A stretch of 36,952 nucleotides of DNA, taken from NCBI GenBank assembly GCA_016721865.1, contig JADKHF010000028.1, positions 1 through 36,952 on the forward strand. Reading direction: 5' to 3'. The notes beneath the pieces were generated by a model. That model saw only the letters and a program-made list of their open reading frames with translations, was not told the origin of the DNA and made no database searches. Origin of the DNA: Nitrosomonas sp. GTDB lineage: Bacteria; Pseudomonadota; Gammaproteobacteria; Burkholderiales; Nitrosomonadaceae. The position numbers and the translations under genes were made by a program. Shown one piece after another: positions 25,940 to 34,913 of the stretch. Position 1 is the stretch's first letter; each line of letters begins with the position of its first letter.

Positions 25940-27847
25940 TTATATTTTTAAAGAAAGTTCTTCTTTAAGACGCTCCAGCAAAGCTTGGCATGTCATTTGA
26001 CCAAGATTCTCACCTGCACGATCACGAACAGCAACCATATTTGTTCGTACTTCTTCATCTCCAACTATAATTTGATAAGGAAGCTTCTGCAAGCTATGCT
26101 CTCGAATTTTATAGGTTATCTTCTCATTTCTCAAGTCTAAGCTGGCTCTAATGCCATGTTGCTTTAATTGAGCAGTCACTTCCTGTGCATAATCAATCTG
26201 CGTACGAGAAATATTCAATACGACAACCTGCTCGGGTGATAACCACAGAGGTAATGCACCCGCATAGTTTTCTATCAATATCCCAATAAATCTCTCCAAA
26301 GATCCCAGACTAGCTCTATGCAGCATCACTGCGACTTGTCGTGAATTATCTTCTGCAACATACTCGGCGCTCAACCGTTCTGGCATAGAAAAATCCAGTT
26401 GTAGTGTGCCACATTGCCATACTCGTCCAATACAATCCTTTAATGAAAATTCAATTTTTGGACCATAAAATGCGCCTTCTCCAGGCTGCAGCTCCCATTC
26501 AAGCTTAGCTTCATTCAGTGCCGCTTCAAGCGCCGCTTCAGATTCATCCCACTGTGCTTCTGATCCGACACGCTTTAGTGGGCGTGTAGAAAGTTTAACC
26601 AAAAGTTCCTTAAAACCAAAATCTGAATAGACAATTTTCAATAAATCGATAAATTTCACAACTTCATCTTGTATTTGGTCTTCCGTACAGAAAATATGTG
26701 CATCATCCTGAGTAAATGCACGTACCCGCATAATACCGTGCAACGCCCCTGATGCTTCATTTCGATGACATGAGCCAAATTCAGCCAATCTAACAGGAAG
26801 TTCGCGATAACTTCTCAACCCCTGATTAAATATCTGTACGTGACCGGGACAGTTCATTGGTTTTATTGCGAAATCACGCTCATCCGAATTGGTGGTGAAC
26901 ATATTCTCACGAAAGTTCTCCCAATGCCCTGATCGCACCCACAAATCTTTATCCAGAATCTGCGGGGTTCGTATTTCCTGGTAGCCATTTTGATTCAGTA
27001 TATTCCTCATATACTGCTCTATTTGTTGCCACAATATCCACCCTTTAGGATGCCAGAATACCATACCAGGCGCTTCATCTTGGGTGTGAAATAGATTAAG
27101 TTGTTTTCCAAGCTTCCGATGATCTCTTTTCTCTGCTTCTTCTAAACGATGCAAGTAGCTTTTCTGATCTTCTTTATTTATCCAAGCGGTTCCATAAATA
27201 CGCTGAAGCATTTCATTATTCGAATCGCCTCGCCAATAAGCTCCTGCCACCTTCATGAGTTTAAAAATCTTTATCTTTGAAGTTACTGGAACATGCGGCC
27301 CTCGACAAAGATCTGTAAAATTACCCTGGGAATAAAGTGACAGTTCTTGATCTCCCGGTATGGATTCAATTATCTGCGCTTTATAGTGTTCACCTTGCTG
27401 TTTAAAAAAATTAATTGCTTCAGTACGCTCCAGTATTTTTCGTTCTACCTTTAAGTCTCGTTTACTAATTTCAAGCATGCGTTTTTCAATCGCAGTCAAA
27501 TCTTCTGGAGTAAATGGTCGCTTATAAGAGAAATCATAATAAAATCCATCACCAATTACTGGTCCAATAGTAACTTGCGCTTCAGGAAAAAGTTCTTTTA
27601 CCGCGTGAGCTAACAAATGCGCACATGAATGCCGGATAATTTCCAATCCTTCGGTATCTTTATCTGTAATGATCGAGAGTTCGCTATCTCCATTAATTTG
27701 GCAATATAAATCAGTAAGTTTTCCATTAATTTTCCCAGCAATTGCTGCGCGAGCAAGTCCCGGTCCAATCGCAGTAGCAACATCTAGCACAGTTACAGGG
27801 TAATCAAAAATACGCTCAGATCCATCTGGCAAACGAACAATAGTCAC
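25940..27847 (-). CDS. thrS: Threonyl-tRNA synthetase
   Basis: This 635-residue class II synthetase has four parts. A TGS domain (MTIVRLPDGSERIFDYPVTV) comes first, then an editing domain with the HxxxH motif in HSCAHLLAHAVKELFPEAQ. The catalytic core follows, with zinc-binding Cys in MNCPGHVQIF, motif 2 (LAEFGSCHRNEASGALHGIM) and motif 3 (ASLGSLERFIGILIENYAG). The C-terminus is an anticodon-binding domain. The start is a GTG at 27847 with AGAAGGGA upstream. It charges tRNA-Thr and clears Ser-tRNA-Thr. It heads the thrS-infC-rpmI-rplT cluster. Intact. Confidence 0.96.
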   Translation of the reverse strand: MTIVRLPDGSERIFDYPVTVLDVATAIGPGLARAAIAGKINGKLTDLYCQINGDSELSIITDKDTEGLEIIRHSCAHLLAHAVKELFPEAQVTIGPVIGDGFYYDFSYKRPFTPEDLTAIEKRMLEISKRDLKVERKILERTEAINFFKQQGEHYKAQIIESIPGDQELSLYSQGNFTDLCRGPHVPVTSKIKIFKLMKVAGAYWRGDSNNEMLQRIYGTAWINKEDQKSYLHRLEEAEKRDHRKLGKQLNLFHTQDEAPGMVFWHPKGWILWQQIEQYMRNILNQNGYQEIRTPQILDKDLWVRSGHWENFRENMFTTNSDERDFAIKPMNCPGHVQIFNQGLRSYRELPVRLAEFGSCHRNEASGALHGIMRVRAFTQDDAHIFCTEDQIQDEVVKFIDLLKIVYSDFGFKELLVKLSTRPLKRVGSEAQWDESEAALEAALNEAKLEWELQPGEGAFYGPKIEFSLKDCIGRVWQCGTLQLDFSMPERLSAEYVAEDNSRQVAVMLHRASLGSLERFIGILIENYAGALPLWLSPEQVVVLNISRTQIDYAQEVTAQLKQHGIRASLDLRNEKITYKIREHSLQKLPYQIIVGDEEVRTNMVAVRDRAGENLGQMTCQALLERLKEELSLKI

Positions 27848-27934
27848 AAATATCCCTTCTAAGTGATTATGTTTGAGAAAAATTCCAACTTTATTAAGTT
27901 AACTCATACTTGAAAATATTTTATGGGTAAGTGA

Positions 27935-28689
27935 TTATTTACTAAGTGATGTTTTATACCAGTTATTCATTTTTTGCAAACCATACAGAATTTTTGGTGA
28001 GGAACCAATGGCTACCGCATCAACCAAGCAATACCACGCGGCAACACCACTGGGAGGATTTCCTTGGGTCCAATTAAAAACAGGTTCAATTGATGCCCAT
28101 TTCCACGTTCCAGCTGCTGTACCAATAATTTCCAGCCACGTGCAGATAAAGAAGGCGCCCAAATAAACCATCGGAGATCTACCTTTGAATAAGCAAATTA
28201 CAAAAATACAAAATAAAAATGCACCAACCTGATCACCTTGTTCAGGTATGCCGCTAATACCCCACAGTGACCACAAACCACCAATCACAATAACAGAAAT
28301 AGCCAGCTTTCTAGCATTCATTAAGAAAATTCTTGACCGCGCAAGTGCTACAGCTGTCAAATATACCATTCCATGACCAGGCGGGACATAAGGAGGCACA
28401 TTTCCAAATCGATAGGTGTATCCTTCCATATAAATTGAAGCAAAATGCTCACCGGCTGTAGCAAATGCAACGGCAACAACAACTTGCATTCTTACTTCTC
28501 TATTCTCACCGACCAGTAGTCCTGTCAGAAATATCCAAGCTATAACACCTAACTGCTTTGGGTTTCAGGACTTGCGCTTCCATCAATTACCAAGCTCACC
28601 GCAACACAGAAGAATGTAAAGCTTGCAATAAAATAATCTCGATTTCTATGTGGATAATCAACATCAGGCTTTGGGAAATGATTCAGCAT
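27935..28689 (-). CDS. Conserved polytopic membrane protein, function unknown (one frameshift)
   Basis: The reconstructed protein is about 251 residues with six or seven hydrophobic helices, for example YFIASFTFFCVAVSLVI, LGVIAWIFLTGLLV, VGAFLFCIFVICLF and VYLGAFFICTWLEIIGTA. Recurrent polar motifs between them (YRFGNVPPYVPPGHGMVY and GNPPSGVAAWYCLVDAVA) look conserved, but I do not recognise the family. The frame breaks near 28567, where one A is missing (SASPENPKQLGVIAW expected). I start at the ATG at 28689 because an earlier one at 28746 would overlap the terminator hairpin. It lies between the hao cluster and thrS on the same strand. No function is assigned. Confidence 0.65.
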
Positions 28690-28716
28690 ATTGCACGTAT
28701 AAAACTTCAACGTAAT

Positions 28717-28738
28717 AAAAAGCCCGCCATTGGCGAGC
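28717..28738 (-). terminator. Rho-independent terminator of the hao cluster
   Basis: On the minus strand GCTCGCC-AAT-GGCGGGC forms a 7-bp stem (one G-T pair) followed by TTTTT. It lies about 110 bases past the cycB stop and just before the next membrane-protein gene, so it should end the haoA-cycB transcript. Confidence 0.8.
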
Positions 28739-28845
28739 CTACTCAATTCTTAAATATATTTCAACATTTGTTAAGCTAAGAAGTTAATGCCAAAATATGA
28801 AGACGATTTTAACATTTTTTGTTTTTCTGTAAACCTAAAAGACAA

Positions 28846-29521
28846 TTAATCTTCATCTTCATCCTCACCTGTAGCTTGAGCTTCTACTTCACCACCATCC
28901 GACGCATCCTCATCATCTTCGTCCTCGCCTTCCTCATCTTCACCACCATCCTCTTCTTGCTGCAGCACCATCTTGCCAGCCGCCAAGCTCGCATTCAAGT
29001 CTGTCTTCGCCACTTCTTCATGCACCAGATTCTGATGGCAATCTATACAGGTTGCACCTTCCGTCTTTAACTTCTTGTGCGCTTCCTGTGCATCCGCTCC
29101 GGGTGGATTGGGATCCTTGTGACAGTCGCGACATGTTATGCTGTCCCATTTCTTCAGGTTCATACGCGCATCATGCGCCATGATCAGACGACGTTCATTA
29201 AACTTCTCTAACGTCGAATAATCATTTACCAGCTCTAAATATAACTCTCTGGCTCCATCCACCGCATGGGTATACACCGCTAAATGAAAGTTCTTGAATC
29301 CCTGCGGTATATGGCAGTCCTTACAGCCAGGATTTACTCCCAGGGCTCCATAGTGCGTCGACTCCTTTAGTTCCTTCTGCGTATAGGTCATCGAGTGACA
29401 GCTGGTGCAGAACTCTTCGGTTGAGAGTGCCGCTTCCTCCAAATACTACCGCTACCAGTGCTATCCCCAGCAGCCCACCTGTCAGTAGCGTGCCTATCGC
29501 GCCTTTTTGTAAGCCTGTCAT
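28846..29521 (-). CDS. cycB: Tetraheme cytochrome cM552, NapC/NirT family (one frameshift)
   Basis: This membrane-anchored tetraheme quinone reductase is thought to pass electrons from cytochrome c554 to ubiquinone. The single N-terminal helix is GAIGTLLTGGLLGIALVAVV. Four heme motifs follow: CTSCH, CKDCH, CRDCH and CIDCH. The frame breaks at about 29431, just after the helix. The first frame reads FGGSGTLNRR, while the continuing frame reads EEAALSTEEFCTSCHSM. Two missing bases (FWEEAALS) or one extra would repair it. The last 35 residues are strikingly acidic (EEDGGEDEEGEDEDDED ...). The ATG overlaps the cycA stop as TGATG, implying coupled translation. Length fits about 225 residues. Confidence 0.92.
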
Positions 29522-30243
29522 CAGTCTTTTCCTTTACCTTTTTTCGCGTCTTTCTCTGGTACCTTTGCATTCGCCTGGAATTCATCGTGATATTTGAATT
29601 TCGGCTCTCCAGCAAAAGATCCATCCAGCTTGTAGTGTTCGTGCATCGCTTTGACGTCTTTTACCATCTTGTCAAAGTTAAATGTGTATTTTGCGTCTAC
29701 CGCCGGTGTGAATGGTGTATAGGGCGGTTTCGCTCCTTTCCACGGCGAACCTTCATAGTTCAAGTGACATGCGGCACAGGCTTCTTCAAAGTGAAAGTCT
29801 TGACCTTTGTCTGCAACTACCTTGCGTTGTGTCGTGGTACCCTTGCTTTCAAATATTTGCCCAGCTTTGCGGTGGTCTCCGCGATATGTCCTGCCAGGTC
29901 CATGGCAGGATTCACAGCCAACCGCCGCGAGTGGTTTTTTCGGTGCATCTATCGTATAACCACCTTTCTTGCCAAACCCATCAACGTGACAGCCTACACA
30001 GTCTTTGTCTTGCGTGTAGTCTTTCTCCGGATCCAGCTTGGCTTTAACTTTGGCTTCTTTACGTGTGCCTGGCTTCAGCGATTCCATCGCTTTCGCATGC
30101 GCCGTGTCTTTCCATGATTTGGCTTGCGATTTGTGGCAGGAGCTGCATTTGCTGCGTCCTTCAAAGGTGTCTGCTAACGCCGCACCACTAAAAAATGCAG
30201 TCATTGCCAGGACAGCAAGTATGTAGGTTATTGGGTGTTTCAT
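29521..30243 (-). CDS. cycA: Cytochrome c554, tetraheme electron acceptor of HAO
   Basis: This 240-residue periplasmic protein has a signal peptide ending A-L-A before DTFEG (cleavage near residue 24). It has exactly four heme sites: CSSCH (33), CVGCH (82), CESCH (110) and CAACH (156). Order and spacing match Nitrosomonas cytochrome c554, which takes electrons two at a time from hydroxylamine oxidoreductase. The C-terminus is Lys-rich (KDAKKGKGKD). A strong ribosome-binding site (AAGGAGGAAGG) and a good sigma70-type promoter precede it, so it may be expressed independently of haoAB. Intact, and coupled to cycB by a TGATG overlap. Confidence 0.97.
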   Translation of the reverse strand: MKHPITYILAVLAMTAFFSGAALADTFEGRSKCSSCHKSQAKSWKDTAHAKAMESLKPGTRKEAKVKAKLDPEKDYTQDKDCVGCHVDGFGKKGGYTIDAPKKPLAAVGCESCHGPGRTYRGDHRKAGQIFESKGTTTQRKVVADKGQDFHFEEACAACHLNYEGSPWKGAKPPYTPFTPAVDAKYTFNFDKMVKDVKAMHEHYKLDGSFAGEPKFKYHDEFQANAKVPEKDAKKGKGKD

Positions 30244-30288
30244 CCTTCCTCCTTTATGCTTTTTTTAATTCAAGTTTTTATGCCGGGT

Positions 30289-30316
30289 ATTGTACGCTAT
30301 CATCAGATCGTGTAAA
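30289..30316 (-). promoter_or_regulatory. Predicted sigma70 promoter for cycAB
   Basis: On the minus strand TTTACA (30316-30311) and TACAAT (30294-30289) are spaced by 16 bases, each matching 5 of 6 consensus positions. They lie about 45 bases before the cycA ATG, inside the 151-base haoB-cycA gap. Confidence 0.6.
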
Positions 30317-30394
30317 TGACTATGTGATCGCTTTGTATATTTTTGGTTCTTCAGTTTCTATTTTTATTTGCAGTCCCGCTTAGGTTTCGGTGCG

Positions 30395-31355
30395 TCAGGG
30401 TATTTTGTAAACCCAATAACCGCCTTGTTGATATATCAACTGTGCTACGTCCAACTCTACCGGCGCTTTCTTGTCTACAAAGGGCAGCATTCTCGCCAGT
30501 AGCGTTTCACTGCTTGCTTTATCACTCAAAGAGAATGCTCTGATTTCATTATCCGATACTGATTGTAGTGTGTAGGTATCAAATCCATTTTCCTTGAGTT
30601 GCACTTTCATTTGATTGATCATGCCGTGCATATTGCCTGTCATTGGAAAGTTCTGATAGGCAACACCCATCTTGTCCGGATACATGATTCCTAATCTGTA
30701 TAGGTCAGTAACGTGTACGATTACATAAGCTTCCCGATTTGAACCAATCAGTTCGCGCAGTTGCTTGATACCTTCTTCTGCAGGTGCTGCCAGTGCTTGA
30801 CTGAAGCGTTCAAATTGTTCCTGTTCCTTCGGATTGACTTTGCTTCCCCAGAACTGGTTTTCATAAGCTTGAATGGCTTTACTTTGTTCTAACCAGGTCA
30901 CTGGTATCATCAGCGGTTCGTTCAGGTGACTGGTAAAGTGTATCGTGTCCTGTGAGTAGCTTGATTTGCCGGGAGGTGTCCCACCAGGAAAGTATCAGGG
31001 CGTCTTTCGGTGCGTGCTTGCTGATTGCTGCTGCCAGTGCACTGAGTTCCGATGGCTTTCGGTCAAAATTATAAAGTATTTCATTCGTACTGTTCTTCCA
31101 GTAGATCAGTACCGGTGGGCCATCGTTTTGTCTCGCGACGATGAATTCAGCAATCGGTTTGTCTACACCGTCAGCTTGTACTTTGTATTGACCAAGCTTC
31201 AGCTCCGGCCAACCGTCCAGGTCCATTTCGGAAAACCGTTTACTATCACCTTCCGCTATCAGTTGATATTGGTAGGGGGCGGGCGGCAGTTTAAACCAAA
31301 GGTAAGCAAACCAGCCCAATAAAAGCAAACCTCCCGTCACCAGGAAGATACCCAA
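30395..31355 (-). CDS. haoB: HaoB, membrane-anchored companion of HAO (one frameshift)
   Basis: This is the conserved second gene of ammonia-oxidiser hao clusters, about 320 residues; its function is unknown. An N-terminal membrane anchor (GGLLLLGWFAYLWFKLPPAP) leads to a soluble domain, presumably periplasmic, including LILSWWDTSRQIKLL, then LNEPLMIPVTWLEQSK and FPMTGNMHGMINQMK. There is no heme motif. The frame breaks between about 30930 and 30990: one frame reads LLTGHDTLYQ, the next TIHFTSHLNEPLMIPV. The start is uncertain. The TTG at 31355 is usable, but the nearest AGGAG lies 16 bases upstream, so a further error near the start is possible. A strong hairpin separates it from haoA. Confidence 0.85.
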
Positions 31356-31374
31356 TGACGGAGAAGTTTGTCTC

Positions 31375-31404
31375 CTGATCGCGCTACCTTGGCAGCGCGA
31401 TCAG
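31375..31404 (-). promoter_or_regulatory. Perfect hairpin between haoA and haoB
   Basis: CTGATCGCGCT and AGCGCGATCAG form an 11-bp stem around a short GCCAAGGT cap. No T-run follows, and AGGAGA lies right after it. It sits 15 bases past the haoA stop. It could protect the haoA 3' end or reduce read-through into haoB. Confidence 0.6.
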
Positions 31405-31419
31405 TTGCGGCTTCGTCTA

Positions 31420-33132
31420 TCAAGCTTCGCTTTGCTTACGTTTGCGCCAGCCTGCTAATGCCAGTGTTCCGGCCAGTAGCATGCCGCCACCTAAACCACC
31501 CAGCGATATCTTCTCTGCCGTGCCGTCTAAGTCCAGTAAGCTGGTTTTCTTGGATTCAAGATTCTTGACACGTTCCTGCAGTGCAACCATTTCACGAATG
31601 CGGGTGTTTTCGTCCTGAATTTCAACATAAGCGCGGTTAATTGGACCCCAGCCTTCGGTATAGGTCCAGCCACCTGGATTAACGTGAGCTAAGCCCACGT
31701 GCATCTTCGCCAGGTCATTTTCATGCATCTCCAGCACTTTCAGCTCAATCGCTGCAGGACTGTTGCCTTTAGACCAGAATAACTGTGCAAAATACGCATA
31801 GCCTTCTTTCTCAGGTGCTGGTGGGTGCAGGACGATTGGTTTTCTGACCTGTCAATAAACCTTCCTTGTACAGTTGATGCACAATGCCATTCGCTTCCTG
31901 GTATTTAGCCAGCCCTGCCAACGTACCTTTGTCCATCAATTCCAGGTAGGAGCGGGCAAAACGTTCCGAGTGACACTGCGTGCAGGTTACAACCCATGAG
32001 TCCAGACGAGCTGACGACCATTCACTGTTGATGTTCTCTGCAATACCTGGAACAAATGGATAGTTCGCCCAGCGAATCTTTCTAACCATGTTGTGGGCAA
32101 ACTCGCCTTCGTATTCCATGTGACAGCCTGCACAGGTTGGAGCACTTTGTTTACCTACGGCATACGCGTCTTTTAATTGTACGTCCCAGTTCCATTGGTT
32201 ACCCAGCATCGATACAATCTTGCCGTGCTTGGACATGGAGTAGGCTTCCCAGTTGTTGTGATCCACACCGCTGTGGCAGGTTGCACAAGCTTCTGGTTTG
32301 CGTGATTCTGCCGCCGAGAATTCATGGCGGGTATGACAGGAGTCACATTTGTTTTGATTGGTGTGACACATCGAGCAGCCTTCAGCTACTTCACGTTGTG
32401 GCATTGCCGCCCAAACTGTCGTTTCTACGTTCGCTTTGTAGTCCAGCGCGTGTGATGGACGTCCATCCGGCCATTGTCCTGCTGGCCAAATCATCGTATC
32501 TCGTTCCGATTCACGTTCTGCAAATTCTTGCAGGTGACAGGTTCCGCATACGTCCGCCGTCGGCATTTTCAAGTCTTGGCGTGATCCGCTTTCTTCTTCG
32601 CCCCAACCTCTACGTGGCAGTCAATACATCCTACCTCTTTCAGTTGTTCACCTTCCGCCAGTTTGCCATGTGAACGCAAGTTCTTCTCTACATCTTCAAG
32701 TTTTGCTTTCTTGTAAAATGTAGGGTCACTTGGCTTGAAGCTACGGATCTTGTCCAGGTTTGCATGGTTGCTTCGCTTCCATGCTTGCACCCATACCGGC
32801 GATTCATCCGTATGGCATTCCACACATTCCTTACGGCTCGCAACGTCTTTATTCGACGTCGGTGCTTTGTAAAATGTCGCCGGATCCAAATAAATACCAT
32901 ACGGTATCGGTTCCCAATACTTCGCCAACGTGCCAGGTCCCGCTCCTTGCGCCGGATCCTTGTAACGCTTCACCACCGCTTCGTATAATTCCTTAGGACT
33001 CGTCTTCTCACGATCCAGCTTCAGTGCTTCATATAACTCGTTCGGAACTGTCGGTATGTTCGCTTGCGCCACCCCTATCAGCAGCACTCCCAACATTACC
33101 GTAACTATCCTCAGCCATAGCTTGGCAACCAT
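31420..33132 (-). CDS. haoA: Hydroxylamine oxidoreductase HAO (two compensating frameshifts)
   Basis: HAO oxidises hydroxylamine in the periplasm, the energy-yielding step after ammonia monooxygenase. The signal peptide ends VAQA-NIPTV. Eight heme motifs are present: CVECH, CIDCH, CGTCH, CSMCH, CDSCH, CATCH, CAGCH and CTQCH. The segment ERFARSYLELMDKG carries the tyrosine that cross-links to heme P460 in Nitrosomonas HAO. The C-terminus has a hydrophobic segment (SLGGLGGGMLLAGTLALAGW) and a basic tail. The frame is broken twice. One G is missing near 32575 (AKDLKMPTADVC expected), and one C is extra at 31823-31825 (NRPAPPAPEKEGYAYF expected). The two cancel, leaving 570 codons, the length of the N. 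europaea precursor. I infer sequencing errors. AAAGGAGAGAG precedes the ATG. Confidence 0.95.
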
Positions 33133-33286
33133 CTCTCTCTCCTTTGTTTTTCCAAAATTTTTTACCCGATCTCTCTTCCTGACCTCTTCTTCTTATTCTC
33201 TACCTATACTTCACTTACTAAACCTACATATTACACTTACCCAGACTCATCGCCTTAATTCTGAAACAACTGTAGTCAGCTCACTT

Positions 33287-33315
33287 AGACTACTTATCCA
33301 AATACCAGCTGTCAA
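33287..33315 (-). promoter_or_regulatory. Predicted sigma70 promoter of the hao operon
   Basis: TTGACA (33315-33310) and TAGTCT (33292-33287) are spaced by 17 bases on the minus strand. The -35 is perfect and the -10 keeps the T-A...T core. The implied 5' leader is about 150 bases, purine-rich in the mRNA. No other feature is seen in the 280-base gap to rpsT. Confidence 0.5.
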
Positions 33316-33412
33316 GTTTTTGAACTAGAGCCTTTAAAATGAATAACGATTTTTCTTCTTTTACTCAGTTTTTTAAGCTTCTCAATGTTATTTGAGTTAT
33401 TTTTCTGACCCG

Positions 33413-33676
33413 CTAATCCATTACTTTAATTGCAGCAGATAATCGACTTTTGTAACGCGCGGCTTTATTTTTATGAATAATGTCCTTGTCCGCAATCGAA
33501 TCAATAACCCCTATAGAACTATTAAATGAATTTTGAGCTACTACTTTATCCCCAGATTCTATTGCTTTTCTTACAAATTTAATAGCGGTACGCAATTTCG
33601 ATCGCAAACTAATATTACATTCCCTTCTTTTAACAGCCTGCCTTGCCCTCTTTCTTGCCTGCGCACTGTTAGCCAT
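33413..33676 (-). CDS. rpsT: 30S ribosomal protein S20
   Basis: This 87-residue basic protein has MANSAQARKRARQAVKRREC, LRSKLRTAIKFVRKAIESGD and IHKNKAARYKSRLSAAIKVM, standard S20. It binds 16S rRNA during early 30S assembly. The ATG at 33676 has AGAAGGGTGG upstream. The frame extends to 33739 but those residues are not S20-like. An ISAs1-type element has inserted about 80 bases upstream of the start codon, so the native promoter region may be displaced. Confidence 0.96.
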   Translation of the reverse strand: MANSAQARKRARQAVKRRECNISLRSKLRTAIKFVRKAIESGDKVVAQNSFNSSIGVIDSIADKDIIHKNKAARYKSRLSAAIKVMD

Positions 33677-33747
33677 ACCTACACCACCCTTCTTCAATGA
33701 AAATTTTAGGATATTACTTTTTTTTCTTCCATATTGCAACTACCAGT

Positions 33748-33756
33748 CTCTTCCCC
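33748..33756. repeat. Target-site duplication (left) of the ISAs1-type element
   Basis: CTCTTCCCC here is repeated exactly at 36805-36813. The 9-bp direct repeats border the terminal inverted repeats of the composite element, as expected for an ISAs1-type insertion. Confidence 0.8.
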
Positions 33757-33774
33757 TACGGTAAATTTGTTCTA

Positions 33775-34913
33775 GTGTTTAATTGCATAAATAGTTATAT
33801 TTAAGTAATCTCCTGTTTGTTTAACGTAAGCAGGGCTCTCATGACACGGGTAGCAGCAAAAGGTAACATGCAGCGATCAGGATCGAAAAGAATTGGAGCG
33901 ACTGGATCTAGTCGCACTGAGCAAGCTCGTTTGGTTGAGCGTGCAAAGATTGTGTTGGGCTGTCTGGCGGGCGAACGTAACGACCAGATTGCGGCACGCA
34001 TGAAGTTGCAGGCGAATACGGTAGCGATGTGGCGCAAGAGATTTATGGAGGGCGGCATCGCGGCGTTAGCATGACCGAGCGCGCAGTGGCAAGCCACCCA
34101 TCTACGATGCCAGCGACTTGCGCGATAGAATACGCAAACAGCTTGAACTTACTCCACCCGAAGGGCTTTCCAGTTGGGACGGAAGAACGCTAGCTCAGGC
34201 ACTGGGCGTGTCAGATGACGCTATCTGGCGCATTCTTCGCAAGGAGGGCATTCAACTACGGCGCATGCGTTCTTGGTGCGTGAGTACTGATCCGGAATTC
34301 GCGGCCAAAGCAGCAGATCGTGATAGGCTTGTACCGGGGCCACCCACCAACGCACTGGTTCTGAGTATTGATGAAAAGCCATCGATTCAAGCCTTAGAGA
34401 GAAAAATTGGCAACGTTCATACCAGCAGCGGAAAATCGTGCGCGGAATCAAAAGCACATACAGGCGTCACGGTACCGTCAACTTATTTGCCGCGCTGAAC
34501 GTGGCCACTGGCGTAATCCAATCCAAGGTCACGGCAGTCGAAGCGTCCAGACTTCCAGGCCTTCTTGATGACGTAGTGGCTGAGGTGCCTGTCAACCAAG
34601 AAATTCACGTGATCTTGGACAACTACGCAACTCACAAGAGAAATGATGACTGGCTAGCCCGTCATCCTAACGTCCACTTCCACTTCACACCTACTTCAGC
34701 AAGCTGGCTTAACCAAGTAGAAATTTGGTTTTGGCATCTTTACACGCAAAACACTGAATGGGGCAAGCTTCCAAAGTACGGAGCAACTGACGCAAGCCAT
34801 CAAAGCGTTCGTGAAACACTACAATAAAACTGCTGCGCCGTTTGTTTGGAGGAAGCGCGAGGTAAGAGGTGCTCAACTCAGAAATACAATCGTTAACTTA
34901 TACAATTAGACAC
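33775..34913 (+). mobile_element. IS630-type insertion sequence
   Basis: The left end GTGTTTAATTGCATAA and the inverse of the right end GTGTCTAATTGTATAA differ at two of 16 positions. A TA dinucleotide flanks each end (33773-33774 and 34914-34915), the target duplication of IS630/Tc1-mariner elements. It is 1139 bp long, with one transposase gene filling most of it. Confidence 0.85.
33841..34909 (+). pseudogene. IS630-type transposase (three frameshifts)
   Basis: The reconstructed protein is about 356 residues. An N-terminal helix-turn-helix (RTEQARLVERAKIVLGCLAG ... RMKLQANTVAMWRKRF) is followed by a second DNA-binding part (RTLAQALGVSDDAIWRILRK). The DDE catalytic domain has ALVLSIDEKPSIQALE, HVILDNYATHK and TPTSASWLNQVEIWF. 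Three breaks separate it: an extra base near 34072 (IAALADRARSGKPP expected), a missing A near 34436 (SSGKIVRGIKSTYRRHG) and an extra T near 34731 (EIWFGIFTRKTL). As the TIRs and both catalytic Asp regions are intact, the copy may be functional if these are sequence errors. Confidence 0.8.

Noticed and set aside
29458..30117. Long plus-strand ORF across the cycA region
   Set aside because: It is antisense to cycA, whose four heme motifs, signal peptide and ribosome-binding site are unambiguous.
31420..33132. Programmed ribosomal frameshifting in haoA
   Set aside because: The two shifts go in opposite directions, no slippery heptamer with a downstream structure is evident, and similar breaks occur in many unrelated genes here.
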